From: Cervus elaphus
Taxonomy: Eukaryota; Chordata; Mammalia; Artiodactyla; Cervidae
Reading direction: 5' to 3'
DNA length: 64,000 nucleotides
Assembly: GCF_910594005.1 (NCBI RefSeq)
Contig: NC_057826.1
Location: forward strand, 23,903,501 to 23,967,500
Shown here: positions 11,628 to 23,655 of the stretch, piece by piece
How positions within the stretch are numbered: position 1 is the stretch's first letter
Layout of the letters: every line of letters begins with the position of its first letter
The notes under the pieces: model-generated
Database searches by the model: none
The model's input: the letters and a program-made list of their open reading frames with translations, nothing else
What the model was told of the DNA's origin: nothing
Program-made: the position numbers and the translations under genes

Positions 11628-12265
11628 AGGATTTTTTTTAACTGGAGGATAATTGCTTTACTATGCTGTGTTGGTTTCTGCTGTACAATGTAACTTGGCT
11701 ATGAGTGCACATATATGCTCTCCCTCTGGAGCCTCCCTCCCGCCCTGCACCCCATATCCCAGCCCTTTAGGTCATATAGAGCCCTGGGCTCAGCTCCCTC
11801 TACTGCATAGTTGCTTCTGCTAGCTATCTGTTTTACACAAGATAGTATATATATGTCAATGCTTCTCTCTCAATTCATTCTCCCTCCTCCTTCCCACACT
11901 GTGTCCACAAGTCTGTTCTCTAAGTCTATGTCTCTATTGAAAAAAAGTGAAAGTTAGTCGCTCAGTCGTGTCTGGCTGTTGGTGACCCCAAGGACTGTAG
12001 CCCTCGAGGCTCCTCTGTCTGTTGGGATTCTCCAGGCAAGAATACTGGAGTGGGTTGCCATGCCCTTCTCCAGGAGATCTTCCCAACCCAGGGATTGAAC
12101 CCAGGTCTTCCACATTGCGGGTAGATTCTTCACTATTTGAGCTAGCATCTCTATTACTGGCCTACAAATGGGTTCATCAGTACCATTTTTCTGGAGTCCA
12201 TATATATTCATTAATAGACAATATTTGTTTTTCTCTGACTTACTTCACTCTGTATGACAGGCTGT
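11628..12265 (-). mobile_element. L1 3'-end fragment, antisense, interrupted by Bov-tA
   Basis: Antisense ruminant L1 3' region: 'ggataattgctttactatgc', 'gtttctgctgtacaatg', 'aagtctgttctctaagtcta', then after the SINE 'ttcatcagtaccatttttct' and 'tacttcactctgtatgacag'. The L1 reading is continuous if the SINE at about 11939-12147 is removed. Confidence 0.85.
11939..12147 (-). mobile_element. Bov-tA SINE, antisense, nested in L1
   Basis: Full antisense Bov-tA: 'agtcgctcagtcgtgtctgg', 'caagaatactggagtgggtt', 'cccaacccagggattgaacc'. An 8-bp target-site duplication tctctatt flanks it (11931-11938 and 12148-12155), so it inserted into the pre-existing L1. Confidence 0.9.
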
Positions 12266-13019
12266 AGGTAGAACTGCACAGGATTTTAGTAAGGCAGAGA
12301 AAAATTAAATCTTAAGTGATTTTAAAACAAACCTAACATGACATAACTAATTAATAGCAGAGTCAAGTTTACACTTTGCCTCTATTCCCATCTTAGTGAT
12401 CTTTCTAGTACAACACAGAACCATTATACTATTTGCATAATAATTATAGCAACAATAATAATCCTTTGCCTATGAACATCTAGCCGCAAATAAAAGTATT
12501 AAGCCTGTGAGATATTCAATTTCTCTATAAATAGACCAACCTAGTTCTGTTAATGCATATAATGTCACGTTTAATTATATATTCTACATTTTAGTCTATT
12601 CAGCAAAGATGCAGAACTTGAAGAAGACTGACACATGGAAACTGTTAGTATGAGATTAAAGGCTGCCAACAACCTTCAATCATCATTACTCACAGTGATT
12701 CCTGATGAATAACAGGATGATCAATTGCACTGCCCAAGTACACTGAAGACAGTCTCATTGAGAAGGGGCTGCTGCTCTGCCCATTCTCTCTAGAGGTGGA
12801 GGGACTGTCAGATGAAGTCTGAATTCCGCTGCTCAACTGAAGACAGGCAGGCAGTCTTAAAAAATAGAAATTGCATTGTGGGATGAAATGAATTCCCAAA
12901 GGATCTGAACTGGACTCTGGGACAATGTAATGTCAGATTCTGACAAGTTAGATTTGAAATAACTGACCAAATTAGCCAGCAGAGATTAGATATTGAAAAT
13001 ACTCAATACTGATTAGAGT
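12266..13019. other. Non-coding, no recognised element
   Basis: AT-rich DNA with no repeat or exon signature that I can name. Confidence 0.35.
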
Positions 13020-13700
13020 ATTTGTGGGAACTTCACAGTTCTGGTGAAAGTGACAATTGGCACATTTCTGGAAAGCGATTAGACAATATACTGCATATCC
13101 ATAACCTTAAAAATAAAGATGTTGCAAAATTTTTGATAAATGTTTGACTGTGTGGTGATATTCTTAATATATGGGGAAGTTTATTATACTGGCTTCTCTA
13201 CTTTGGGGTACAGTTGAAATTTTCATAAACTTTTAAGAAATGTTTATCATTTTTGGTTCAGGAATTCTAATTTTTAGTGATCTATTTTAAGGAAATATCA
13301 TAGATTCAAAGATTAATGAACATTCATTATAAGGCCATGAAAAATTGAAAATAATCTAAGTTTCTAACAACAGGGGAATAGGTGAATAAATTATGATATA
13401 TCCATGCAATAGAATGCATTGAGCCATACAAATCTTACTCTGAAAGATTATTATTAAAAAGAGAAAACACTCAAAACACGATATGAAATAGAAACAAGCA
13501 CAAAACTGCAGAGTCTATGTGTATGTGTATATATATGTGTGTGTTTGTTTAGAAGACTGAAGAAGATACACTAAAATCAGGGTGCTCTCAGTGATCATAT
13601 TTTCCTCTATTTTTCTGGACTTTCCAAAACTTTTAAAATTAAAAACGTTTTTCTTATTGTAGAATCAAAATATTCTAATTTAAAAACTAGGAAAATAAGA
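13020..13700 (+). mobile_element. Old L1 (L1ME-like) 3' end, sense
   Basis: Diverged but ordered L1ME tail features: 'gtgatctattttaaggaaat', 'taacaacaggggaataggtg', 'ccatgcaatagaatgcattg', and an end rich in 'tttctggactttccaaaact'. Confidence 0.65.
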
Positions 13701-14260
13701 AGGAAGAAAATATGGAAACATCTGTATTTAGAAATAATGATAGAAGATTTAAAACTGAAACAAAAACCTTTCAAGTCACTTGAAGATAATTCTGACAACA
13801 AAGGGTATCTGTTTCAATCAGCACTGAAGAAGGGAAAGCTATATACCCAAAGCTTACACCGTGTGAGAGGCAGGTTTCTGTAAGGAGATGAGGAAGAAGA
13901 GAGAGAAACTCATGGGCTAGGTATCAGGTAGAATCTTGGAGATGCTGGGGATTGTCAGTGAATGTTTTGGGCAGCAGCTGCCATCTGTATGAGGTTATAG
14001 AAAGGGACAGCCATGGAGAAAGGACTTAAAAGATTCTTGCTCTGCCTTCAGAGTGCACTCTCCATTTTGGGGTGCATGTTTCTCCACTCTACTAGAAGTA
14101 AAGAGTGAAGAGAGTACAGTATTATACTAATACTTCCCAGGTGTTTGTGTCTGAACATGAAAACAAGTTGAGAATGAGCCAAGTGAGACTTGACACAATT
14201 TATTGAGTTGTAACATTATTCCCAAACTTAAGACTTTGCTTGTCCCAGATATGCAATTAC
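13701..14260. other. Non-coding, no recognised element
   Basis: No repeat or gene signal seen. Confidence 0.35.
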
Positions 14261-14412
14261 AAGGCTTCTCCATCCATGGGATTTTCCAGGCAAGAATACT
14301 GGAATGGGTTGCCATTTTCTTCTCCAGGGGATCTTCCCAACCCAGGGATCAAACCCGGGTCTCCTGCATTGTGGGCAGACTGTTTACCTTCTGAGCCACC
14401 AGGGAAGTCCCA
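14261..14412 (-). mobile_element. Bov-tA SINE, antisense, lacking its 3' part
   Basis: Begins within the element at 'ctccatccatgggattttcc' and runs through 'caagaatactggaatgggtt' to the tRNA-derived head 'gagccaccagggaagtccc'. The usual 'cagtcgtgtccgactctttg' portion is missing. Confidence 0.9.
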
Positions 14413-15015
14413 GAAATCTGACCAACTTTTTCTCACATGACTTAAAAAGCCCTATTCTAGATCAGTGGTTATCTTTTTTTTTTTTTGGCAACACATGGAA
14501 CAAGCGTTGTTCCTATAGGAGACATATTCGCATGGTGTACCCAGAGTTGAGACATTTCTCCAAATTAAGAAAGCAATTCTAGTGAGGATAATGTTCATAT
14601 AAAGAAATCTGTGACTGGACTTTGATCTATATTCGAAAACAGTGATCAATTCACAAATGCTGGCTGTCTTTAACAGGCTGATACCTTGGGTAGGGCAACA
14701 AGAGTTGTCACCCTGGGCCTCCTATGTGGAGGCAGGGCCGTGTAGGTGTTGCACCTATTCTTTTTTTCTGAACGTAATTGAAGTCACTTTCAAAATTTCT
14801 GCGTATAATGATATCCCAAGAGGCTTATGAAAATTGCTGACGGTGTAACTGGCTTCCAAGTGAGAGATTAGCGTGGGCAGGCAGGATAGTTTAAGTTGCC
14901 AGGGTCTTACACTCCTCTGGGAGTGGCCTTGATCTTTAACTTTTCTCAGAATCAAATTACAAATAATCTCACTTGAAAGAAGGCTGTGCTGTTTTTCATC
15001 TTAAATAGGCTCTTT

Positions 15016-15143
15016 TATGGAGAAGGAAATGGCAACTCACTCCAGTATTCTTGCTTGGGAAATCCCATGGACAGAGGAGCCTGGCAGGCTCCATGGGGTT
15101 GCAAGAGTCAGACGTGACTTAGTGACTAAACCACCACCACTAC
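15016..15143 (+). mobile_element. Bov-tA SINE 3' half, sense
   Basis: 'ggagaaggaaatggcaactc' through 'gttgcaagagtcagacgtga', ending in an (ACC)n-like tail. The tRNA head is absent. Confidence 0.9.
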
Positions 15144-15199
15144 AGGCCTTTATATCTTGAAATTAAAACTGAGTCATAGGAAAGTAAGATTGACGGCTA

Positions 15200-15345
15200 A
15201 TGATATTCATTAACCAATTTGAACATTTACTATAAACAAGGCACTTATTTTAAGCTGTAAGGATTCAGCAGTGACCAAAGACAAGCAAGGTTGATTTCAA
15301 CTTTCATAGTTTTTATTCTAGTGGATGGAGACTTGACACTGGACA
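15200..15345 (-). repeat. L2 LINE relic, antisense
   Basis: 'acatttactataaacaaggc', 'ttcagcagtgaccaaagaca', 'ttattctagtggatggagac' follow the antisense order of the L2 3' end. Confidence 0.55.
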
Positions 15346-15379
15346 GGAACAGAACAGGAAGTATTGTCGGTTCATTTGC

Positions 15380-15535
15380 TCCCTCATTCAATTCATTCAT
15401 TTAGCTCACACATACCAAAAATGCCTAACATGTGCTAGGCATTCTAGATGCTTTGACATAAATTATCTCATGTAATTTTTACATTAACTCTGCACAGAAG
15501 TACATTATTATCTCCTTTTTATAGATGCATAAATA
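15380..15535 (-). repeat. L2/MIR relic, antisense
   Basis: 'cattcaattcattcatttag', 'tgtgctaggcattctagatg', 'taaattatctcatgtaattt', 'tattatctcctttttataga': the usual antisense order of an ancient MIR or L2 3' end. Confidence 0.55.
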
Positions 15536-15539
15536 ACAT

Positions 15540-15960
15540 AGTTCTCTGTAATGGTAAAAGAGAGGAAGCAATCAATATGTGTAATATAGGAGACATGTTA
15601 AGTAAATTACAGTAATCTGTACAATAAAATACTATATTATGCAGCTACTTTTTAATGTAGCTTATAAAAAATCTCTATGTTGCTGTTACAGAAAGCTATC
15701 CAAGATACAGAGGATTTTATTAAGAAAGGGCAAAAATGAAGAACAAGGTTTAAAATCAGCTAGTTTAAGTTTTCTTTTAAAAGTATTCATATACCTATTT
15801 TTGTACATGAAAAGTATATGAAAGATTACTACATAAATAATTCAATAGTGATGACTTCTGGGGAAGAAAGTCTGGTGATTTAGGTTGAGAGGAATGCTTA
15901 CTTTTAATTGTATATTGATCCTTTTGAGAGTCTGAAATGTAAACCATATATATTAATCAC
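15540..15960 (+). mobile_element. Old L1 (L1ME-like) 3' tail, sense
   Basis: 'tctgtacaataaaatactat', 'attatgcagctactttttaa', 'tgacttctggggaagaaag' resemble the L1ME 3' end, heavily diverged. Confidence 0.5.
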
Positions 15961-17630
15961 TTTTTCAGTTAAAACTGCTGTGCTTTAGAAGAAAGTTGAT
16001 TGGCTTTCTGAGAGCTTCAGGGCTGTGACTGGCTTGCTCAAGGTCATGAGTATTTAGTTCCAGAATCCTCAGTTTAGGAATGAAGATAAGTAAATGTCAT
16101 AAAAAGGAAAGAAAGTATTAACTTGTATGCTTGTAGGTTGATGTTGCATGTGTGTGTATGTGTGCCTGTTAAAAAACAAGGTCCTGAACAAAACTGAGGG
16201 GCCCAAGCTAAGCTGGATGAATTAGAATATGTGCTAATGTTTCAGCCTTTGTACTTGCAGTACCTAATACAGTGCTTGGCACTAGGAGATAATTAATGTT
16301 TGTTAAAAGCATGTGAGATTATCTGAGGATATTAGAAGTGAGAATGCAATGCAGGTGATTTGCATGAAGTTAGTTTCTGGGGTTGATAATATGGCTTGAT
16401 CATCCTGGCTAGAAGAAGATGCAAGAGAAAATGTGCTTCAGCATATAAATTACTCAATTCTTTCTTATCCCCAGTAGAAGGCATATCCCCCAAGTTTGCT
16501 GATTTGGAAAATCCTTTTTTTTGCAAGGACTGAATTCTGCTGACAAGCCTTGTTCCTTCCCCGTCCTTATCCCCCTTTTTTGTTTTTCTTGTTAAAAGAG
16601 CTATTTTTTAAGAAAGCAGTTCAGTAGCCCAACTATTTCAAAATCTCATTTCATCTCATTTGTCATTTATTAATGAATCTATTTTCTCTCCAGTGTTTCT
16701 TATCCCCCAGATATATTTGAGGAAACTCTTTTTAAATCCTTGGGGCTATTATCACGTCACTAGTTCTTTTTACTGGTTTTTTTTTTTTTTTTTTTAAGTC
16801 AGGCTCAGAATTTAATCACTCTGTATATTCCTTGCCTCCCCTCTCCACCTGGCTTTTCTATTTCAGGTACTTTTCTTTTCTCTTCTAAATCTAATACTCT
16901 GAAAAATCCCTAGTGAGTCCAAGCTGGATATATTTTTGTTTTGAGAAATTTATCAGATGGTTTATAATCTATTACTCTAAGTTATTTAAGGGTAGTCTTG
17001 TCTGTTTTTTAGCTAATAGTTTGGGGTACACAAAGGTACAGCTCATTTTGTTGGTATTTAATATTTTCCCCTAATTTCGACTTGCTATTGACTTCTTAAT
17101 TCGTAAAAATAGGCTTCTTTGGAACCCATTTTTAATAAACACTGCCTTCTAAACATGTCTATTTTCTGGGTCCAATACTAAGGGCCATTTTAATGTTCTT
17201 TGCTTTTCAATATTCACATGGTGCTATTGAATAGCAGACTCAAGAAAAGGAAAAATCCTTTGCTTTTAGAAGGATAGCATAGTGGAGAGAACAAACACTA
17301 GGTTCAGAGTCAGGAATATACTGTTAAGCTTTCTGTTTCACACTTTTTTCCCCCAGGCTTTACCTATCCCTCTTTCCGCATCTAAAATCAATCATCTTTG
17401 CCTGTCTTCTTATTTAATATTGAAAAAAATGCATAAAAATTTTGCAAAGCCCTATGAATGCCTGTGAAAAAGGGCATTATGTAAATGTCCAATATTATTA
17501 TGCTGGAATCTTGCCATTATTCTGTTTGCAAAAGAATAAGGTTTAGAATAATATTATGTTCTTTCAATCTCCAGTCCAAGGAGGTTCAGTTACCAAAATA
17601 CCGGGAGAATGGTTCCTGTACGCCGCGGTG
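15961..17630. other. Non-coding, mostly unassigned
   Basis: A MIR-like tail ('cagtacctaatacagtgctt', 16250-16310) and a T-run at about 16779-16795 are the only recognisable features. Confidence 0.4.
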
Positions 17631-17631
17631 C

Positions 17632-17917
17632 GGTGAGCTGCTGTGTTCAGGTGCTCAGTAGTGTCGGACTCTTTTCGACCTCATGGACTGTAGCCTGCCA
17701 GGCTCCTCTGTCCACGGGGATTCTCCAGGCAAGAATACTGGAGTGGGTTGCCATGCCCTCCTCAAATTCTTTACTGTCTGAGCCACCTGGGGAGCCCAAG
17801 AATACTGAAGTGGATAGCCTATCCCTTCTCCAGGGGATCTTCCTGACCCAGGAACTGAACTGGTGTCTTCTGCATTGCAGGCAGATTCTTTACCAGCTCA
17901 GCTACCAGGGAAGCCCT
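17632..17917 (-). mobile_element. Composite Bov-tA SINE, antisense, with internal duplication
   Basis: A first antisense unit (17632-17799) runs from 'aggtgctcagtagtgtcgga' to 'gagccacctggggagccc' but lacks its middle. A second unit starts again at 'aagaatactgaagtggatag' (17799) and runs to a second head end 'cagctaccagggaagccc'. It reads as two partly deleted copies fused head to tail. Confidence 0.8.
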
Positions 17918-18198
17918 TTTATATGGTAGGCCCATAGCAAATCTCTAAGACAGTAGATTTATGCCTTTGAAAAAAATGGTGATTATTATGTTTACTCTCT
18001 TGGGAGTCATGGCCGTGGAGGGAACTGAGCACAGGCTGTGCTGTTTTTGCTTATTTTGCTTAGATGAGGGGGAAGGTAACAAAGGAGAGGCTCCTGGCTG
18101 TAGCCCAAGTGGTTCAAATAGTTCATCTCACACATGAGAGGGGGAAAATGATGTTACATAATGCAAGTGAAATTTGTATAAATCTTGACACAGTGTAT

Positions 18199-19232
18199 AT
18201 GGGAATACCAGACCATCTTACCTGTCTCCTGAGAAACCTGTATGCAGGTCAAGAAGCAACAGTTAGAACCCTGTATGGAACAATTGATTGGTTCAAGATC
18301 GAGAAAGGAATACCACAGGACTGTCTGCTGTCACCCTGTTTGTTTAACCTGTACACTGAGGACATTATGAGAAATATTGGGCTGGATGAGTTACAAGCTG
18401 GAATCAAGATAGGTGGGAGAAAAATCAACAACCTCAGATATGGGGATGATACCACTATAATGGCAGAAAGCAAAGAGGATCTAAAGAGCCTCTTGATGGG
18501 GGTGAAGCAGGAGAGTGAAAGAGCCAGCTAAAACTAAATATTAAAAAAACTAAGATCATGGCATCTGACCCCATTACTGCACGGCAAATAGAAGGGGAAA
18601 GGTGGAAGTAGTGACAGATTTCCTCTTCTTGGACTCCAAAATCACTGCGGACGGTGACTGCAGCCATGAAATCAGAAGACGATTGCTTCTTGGCAGGAAA
18701 GTGATGACAAACCTAGACAGTGTGTTGAAAAGCAGAGACGTTATTCTGCTGACAAAGGTCCATATAGTCAAGACTATGGTCTTCCCAGCTATCCTGTATG
18801 GTTGTGAGTGCTGGACAGTAAAGAAGGCAGAGCGCCAAAGAATTGATGCCTTTGAACTGTGGTGCTGGAGAAGACTCCTGAAAGTCCCTTGGACAGCAAG
18901 GAGATCAAACCAGTCAATCTTAAGAGAGATCAACCCTGAATACTCACTGCTGAAGGATTGATGCTGAAGCTGAAGCTCCAGGATTTTGGTCATCTGATGT
19001 GAACAGATGACTCATTGGAAAAGTCCCTGATGCTGGGAAAGATTGAGGGCAGAAGGAGAAGAGGGCATCAGAGGATAAGATGGGTTGGACAGCATCACTG
19101 ATGCAATGAGCATGAATTTGGGCAAATTCCAGGAGATGGTGAGGGACAGGGAGGCCTGGCATGCCGCAGTCCATGCAGTTGTAAAGAGTCAGACATAATT
19201 GGGTGACTGAAAAACACCAACAACATATAAGA
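18199..19232 (+). pseudogene. BovB (RTE) LINE fragment, reverse transcriptase C-terminal half, sense
   Basis: BovB carries one polyprotein with an AP-like endonuclease and a reverse transcriptase. This copy is 5'-truncated and starts near residues 'GIPDHLTCLLRNLYAG'. The RT active-site box is readable as YGDD in 'LRYGDDTTIMAES' (18435-18473). The frame to 18531 ends in a stop. A second frame (18602-18961) carries the downstream 'DSKITADGDCSHEI', 'YGCECWTVKKAE' and 'ELWCWRRLLKVPWTARR' segments. Frame changes and stops show it is dead. It ends at 'gggtgactgaaaaacacc'. Confidence 0.9.
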
Positions 19233-19465
19233 TATAAGGGTAAGTACTGCCTCCAGGGCCACTGGAAGGTACAGGCTTTACTAGACATTCCTAAATGTAA
19301 AGTAGCTAACATCATACATTGGGCAATTTAAGGGCACAAAAAAGCTCAGTCAGCCTCAAAATACCTCTTTCTCCCTGGATACCTGAAATCTCCACAATGA
19401 TACCTATTCCATTGTGTTCAATTTGCAGTGAACTATTCCGTTAGACCCAACTTCCTAGGTCTCCC

Positions 19466-19700
19466 ATATTGGGTTTCCCAGGTGTTGCAGTTGTAAAGAA
19501 CCTGTCCACCAATGCAGGAGACATACGAGACCCAAGTTCAATCCCTGGGTTGGAGAGATCCCCTGGAGAAGGGAATGGCAACCCACTTCAGTGTCCTTGC
19601 CTGGAGAATCCCACGGACAGAGGAGCCTGGCAGGTAAAAGTTCATAGGGTTGCAAAGAGTCAGACATGACTAAAGTGACTGAGTGTGCGTGCATGCATTC
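19466..19700 (+). mobile_element. Bov-tA SINE, sense, near full length
   Basis: Starts with the tRNA-like head ('gggtttcccaggtgttgca', 'gtaaagaacctgtccacca'), then 'ctggagaagggaatggcaac' and 'gggttgcaaagagtcagaca', and ends in 'gtgtgcgtgcatgc'. Confidence 0.9.
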
Positions 19701-21555
19701 CATTAGATACCCTGTGTAAGGCTAGGTACTGTCAATTAATGAAACTAGCACCTAACTTGCTGTAAATATACAAAAGATTGATTCTTCAATCTTCATGGAA
19801 TAGATGATTTTCTAATGAGAAATCTTGAAGGTTGAGTAAAGTTTGACAAGCTGAAAGGCCTTGTGCGTAATTAGGTGAAGTAGACTAGATACAATACAAT
19901 AGGTGCTAAGCTGTTTATGTTGCTGGGTTAGAATAATATGTGATTCATTACCTATTATAGGCCCAATATAATAGTCAAATAAAACATATTCAGGGCCCTC
20001 TACAGATCCTAGGTCACCAGTTCAATATCCCTGATTTTATAGTTTCATATAGATGGGGGAAGGATAGTGAGGTATTACAGATTGAAGGGTAATATGAAAA
20101 AGGAGTCACTGAGACTTGTATATTCTCTAAGAACTCTACTGGCATTGGTTAATTTATCACAGGGATTTGGTGTTTTGATGCAGGGCCCAGTGGTAAGGCC
20201 AGGTAAGAATCACGGGATAGGAGATGGAGGAAACAGCTATTACTCAATTTCTGAATCACTCAGTCTATTGCACAGAATTAGCACACAATACAAGTTAGTC
20301 AAACTAGTGAAAACAGAAAAGGAGGTAATGACCCATTCCAAAGAAAAGCTTCTGACAGCCTTCACTTGCATCACTTCTCAGCAGCATAGAGTCAGGTCCT
20401 GCAGCAAAGAGTCGCTGGGCTCAGGGGTCTCATTTTTGAGGAGTCTGCCGGTAGGGTGTAGCGGTCGTGCCCCAGGGAGTCTTGTCTCCATCATTTACTC
20501 CTTCTGTTCTAGTAACATCTTTCCTTGGATGCTACCAAACAAATTCCTTATCTAAAGTAGCACTCTTCATTTATAAGACTGAGAAACTTGGAGTCCTAAA
20601 CCAGATGTCTGAAAGTAACAAATACAGAAGTTTGTTTTGATCACTGTGACTCCATCTTGAATTACTTAATATAGCTTAAATCTTATGAGTTTCACATAAC
20701 ACAAAAGAAAGAATTTCAAAATAATTGGAAGTATCTCATAATACTTCCATAATAATGGGAAGTATTTCATGTCCTCTCTTCTTTTGAAGAGATAAAAGTC
20801 ATAGAGCAACATCTGGTAGCCCAGAATGTACAAAGAGCATATTAATGGTTCAAGGGTTCAGAAACATTTCCCATAAACATTTCACTATTTATACCAACAC
20901 ATTCTTCTTTAAAATGCAGGTGTCAATCAGAAAAGTTTAAATCAGATTACCTTGTATAACCTAGCTGAGATGAACTCCAAAGAGAGAATAAAGATTATAA
21001 AGGGGAATAGAGGGGGAATATGTTTAGAGCTTGAGGCGTAGGTAGAAGTCAAACTCGTAGGTGGGTGTGAGTGCTCTGAGGCTGAAGGCAGCTGAGGAAT
21101 CCTGCAGGAATGGGGGTGGGTACAGCAGCAGAGGGAGGAGGCAAACTGCCTACTGTGCAATTTTGCCTAGGGCAGCTAATTGCTTGTACCCAGAAAATTG
21201 CCTCTGGAAGCCTTGGGCAATATGCAGTAGGTTTTCCCTGATGCCTAGTTTATCAGGTTAAGTTGAAATTTGGTAGAGAGGAGAGGAGGAGAATGATGAG
21301 CTGAAAGAATTCCTGTGCTGGAAGAAAACTTAAAGGTCATCAATTTTTTCAACAAATCAACTGTACTAACAAAAGAAGGAATTTGAACATACAGGAACTG
21401 TACCTTAGCCCAAATCAACCTACCACAAGTAAAAATATCTTTGGGTACTAAACGGGAAAGTGCAAGGGGGCTTCATTTTATAATTTTTTCTAGGATTGAT
21501 TCTGGTAAGAAGGATATGTTAAGTAAGGGAAAAGACCTTAACATTCACTGAGTCT
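19701..21555. other. Non-coding, unassigned
   Basis: A 162-codon plus frame at 20067-20555 has no domain, signal or splice support and I treat it as chance or LTR-like sequence. No named repeat recognised. Confidence 0.35.
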
Positions 21556-21559
21556 CTAT

Positions 21560-21750
21560 TGTGTCCAGCTTTTGTACTGGACACATTGTATTTATCTTAC
21601 TTTTCATAGCAATTGTGGAACAAGTTGTCACCATCATATAATACAGGATTAACAAATCCTCAGATTAATAAATTTGGCTATGGTTACTTAGCTATTAAGA
21701 GGCTGAGTTAGAACTTGAATTCAGGGGTGTTTGACTAGGCACCCTGCCTT
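21560..21750 (-). repeat. MIR relic, antisense
   Basis: 'gctattaagaggctgagtta', 'gaacttgaattcaggggtgt', 'ttgactaggcaccctgcc' follow antisense MIR order. Confidence 0.6.
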
Positions 21751-21762
21751 TTTTCTCACAGA

Positions 21763-21885
21763 CACTTAGTAAGTGTCTACTATATAAAAGGTACAATGCT
21801 AGGTGCTTTAAATAAGGAGATGATTAGGGATATAAACCAGGAGCAGATTCTTTCCTTGTCTCTCAGAGTTTATAATCTTAAGAAG
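21763..21885 (-). repeat. L2 relic, antisense
   Basis: 'taagtgtctactatataaaa', 'caatgctaggtgctttaaat', 'ctcagagtttataatctt' follow antisense L2 3'-end order. Confidence 0.55.
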
Positions 21886-22781
21886 AAATCCTTGAATTGG
21901 TTAACCAATTGTCTTATAAAGTCCCAACCTGAGAAACAAGTAGGGGAGATCATGTCTAGCCATGTAAGTTGGCAGATACTCTCAGTGTTAATAAAACCTT
22001 TTGAAAAAATAAGGTAAGGTTTCACACATGACCAAAACCTTTTTTATTAATCCTTTATAGCATTGTGTGGCATATAGAACAACGTTCCCAATCTGTCCTA
22101 AGATATTAATAGGTTCAGCAAAACCAAAAACAAACCCCAAAACCTGGTGCTAGCAATATTTTCTTCAAAAGTACATTTCAAAAATATATGTGAGAAAAAT
22201 ACTAAGCACATTTCTGTTGCTCTTATTATGCAAAAGTCTGTTACCAAGAAATGGTGGGCAATTCTACGAACAAAGGGAGTTGCATATGTAACCTGAAGAT
22301 TAATTGACTGGTGCTCAACTTGTTAATTAATGCAGAGCCAGATTTGACCATTTACCCGCTTAGTCTAAACAGTAGTGTATGTTGATTTTCTCATGATCTT
22401 CAGCCTATACTGTGCATATTTGAGATATGGATAAAATTTTGATTATGTATAACAGTTACATTTTCTTAGAGACCATCTTTTACTGTCTACTTTAGACCAG
22501 ATGCTTATATTTTATGAGGTCCTGTTGATTCTTCATCACCACATTATATGAGATCAAATATGAATGGGAAACACTGATCTAGAACTTGCTGCCAAGTTCC
22601 TACTGTACCCTGATTGCCAGTTTCCCAAAGGGTAGACTCTAGGCTTGATTTAGTTTCCGACTTTTTGAACTTTTGGGACTTTATCAGACAGATCCACAGT
22701 GTCCAATGCACATAGATCTATAGTTTTAAATGCACAGAGTCTGAACACTTTCCTTACACACTTGATGACAAAAACTGGAAC
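21886..22781. other. Non-coding, unassigned
   Basis: No gene or clear repeat seen. Confidence 0.35.
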
Positions 22782-23384
22782 TGTTGGGTGTTGTTTCAGG
22801 GATTCCAAAGATCTGCAGTCACTTACGTCTGAGGGCAGAAAGAATTCAGCAAGAGGCTGAGTGATAGATAAGAAGTGACTTATTAAAATAGTATACTTGT
22901 GAGACTTACAAGCGGATGGGTGAGAGGGTGCCGTGCCCTGAGAACTTACTCATCTACCATTTTATAATCAGAGGTAGAGTGGGGAGGGGGAGAAGACCTT
23001 CATTGTCTTTCTTGAGTAGACATCATGCTTTCTGTCATCAGTTCCTCCTCCAGGTTGACTAGGGGAGTTTTCTTGTCCTTATATGGTGAAGCTAGGTCCA
23101 CAGATTACTGCTTTTTATGTGTGCAGAGAGTGTGCCCTAACTTACTGAACTCACTGGGCAGGATGTGGGTCTCTTTCCACCATTGTTTTATTGTTTTTGG
23201 TCTTGTCTCGTGCTTCTGTTCCATGGTTTTATTGTTAAGCAAGCCTGCTTGGTTTGGTAGATCAGCAAACCTTTCTTGAGTAATCATCAATTTACAGGAG
23301 TCCCCCATATTTTTTCTACTTACAGTTCCCTAGTGGGGTTAATTACTTAATCACCTACTTTGTTCCTTTATGCTGTCCCTATCA
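22782..23384 (-). mobile_element. Probable solo ERV LTR, antisense
   Basis: Seen: a roughly 600-bp block that on the minus strand starts TGATAGGGACAGC and ends CACCCAACA, so TG...CA bounded. Internal features resemble ruminant ERV LTRs ('tttcagggattccaaagatc', 'gagagggtgccgtgccctga'). I could not find a matching target duplication at these exact ends, and no internal retroviral genes flank it, so it would be a solo LTR. Identity to a named family is inference. Confidence 0.5.
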
Positions 23385-23569
23385 AAATTACTTTACCAGA
23401 GTGGTTAAAACAGTAAATTCTATGCATATTTTACTACATTTAAAAAAAGGCATCAAGGATGACCGTGGCACATGAAAATGTTCCTTAGGATCTAAATGAG
23501 AAATAAACTCATGAGAATATTTTCATAAAATTAAGTAAAAAGTTGGACACAATTTCCATGAAGAAGTTA

Positions 23570-23655
23570 TTCTTTGGTGTGTTCTCAGCATTTGGCTTAG
23601 TGCCTGACACATAGCATACATTCAACAAATATTTGTTGAATGGATAAAAAGGTTG
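23570..23655 (+). repeat. L2/MIR 3'-end relic
   Basis: 'tggcttagtgcctgacacat' then 'tcaacaaatatttgttgaat', the classic end of L2 in sense. Confidence 0.65.

Noticed and set aside
20067..20555. 162-codon plus-strand open frame
   Set aside because: Longest frame outside known repeats after the BovB ones, but composition is unremarkable, there are no domains, splice sites or regulatory context, and similar lengths occur by chance in 64 kb.
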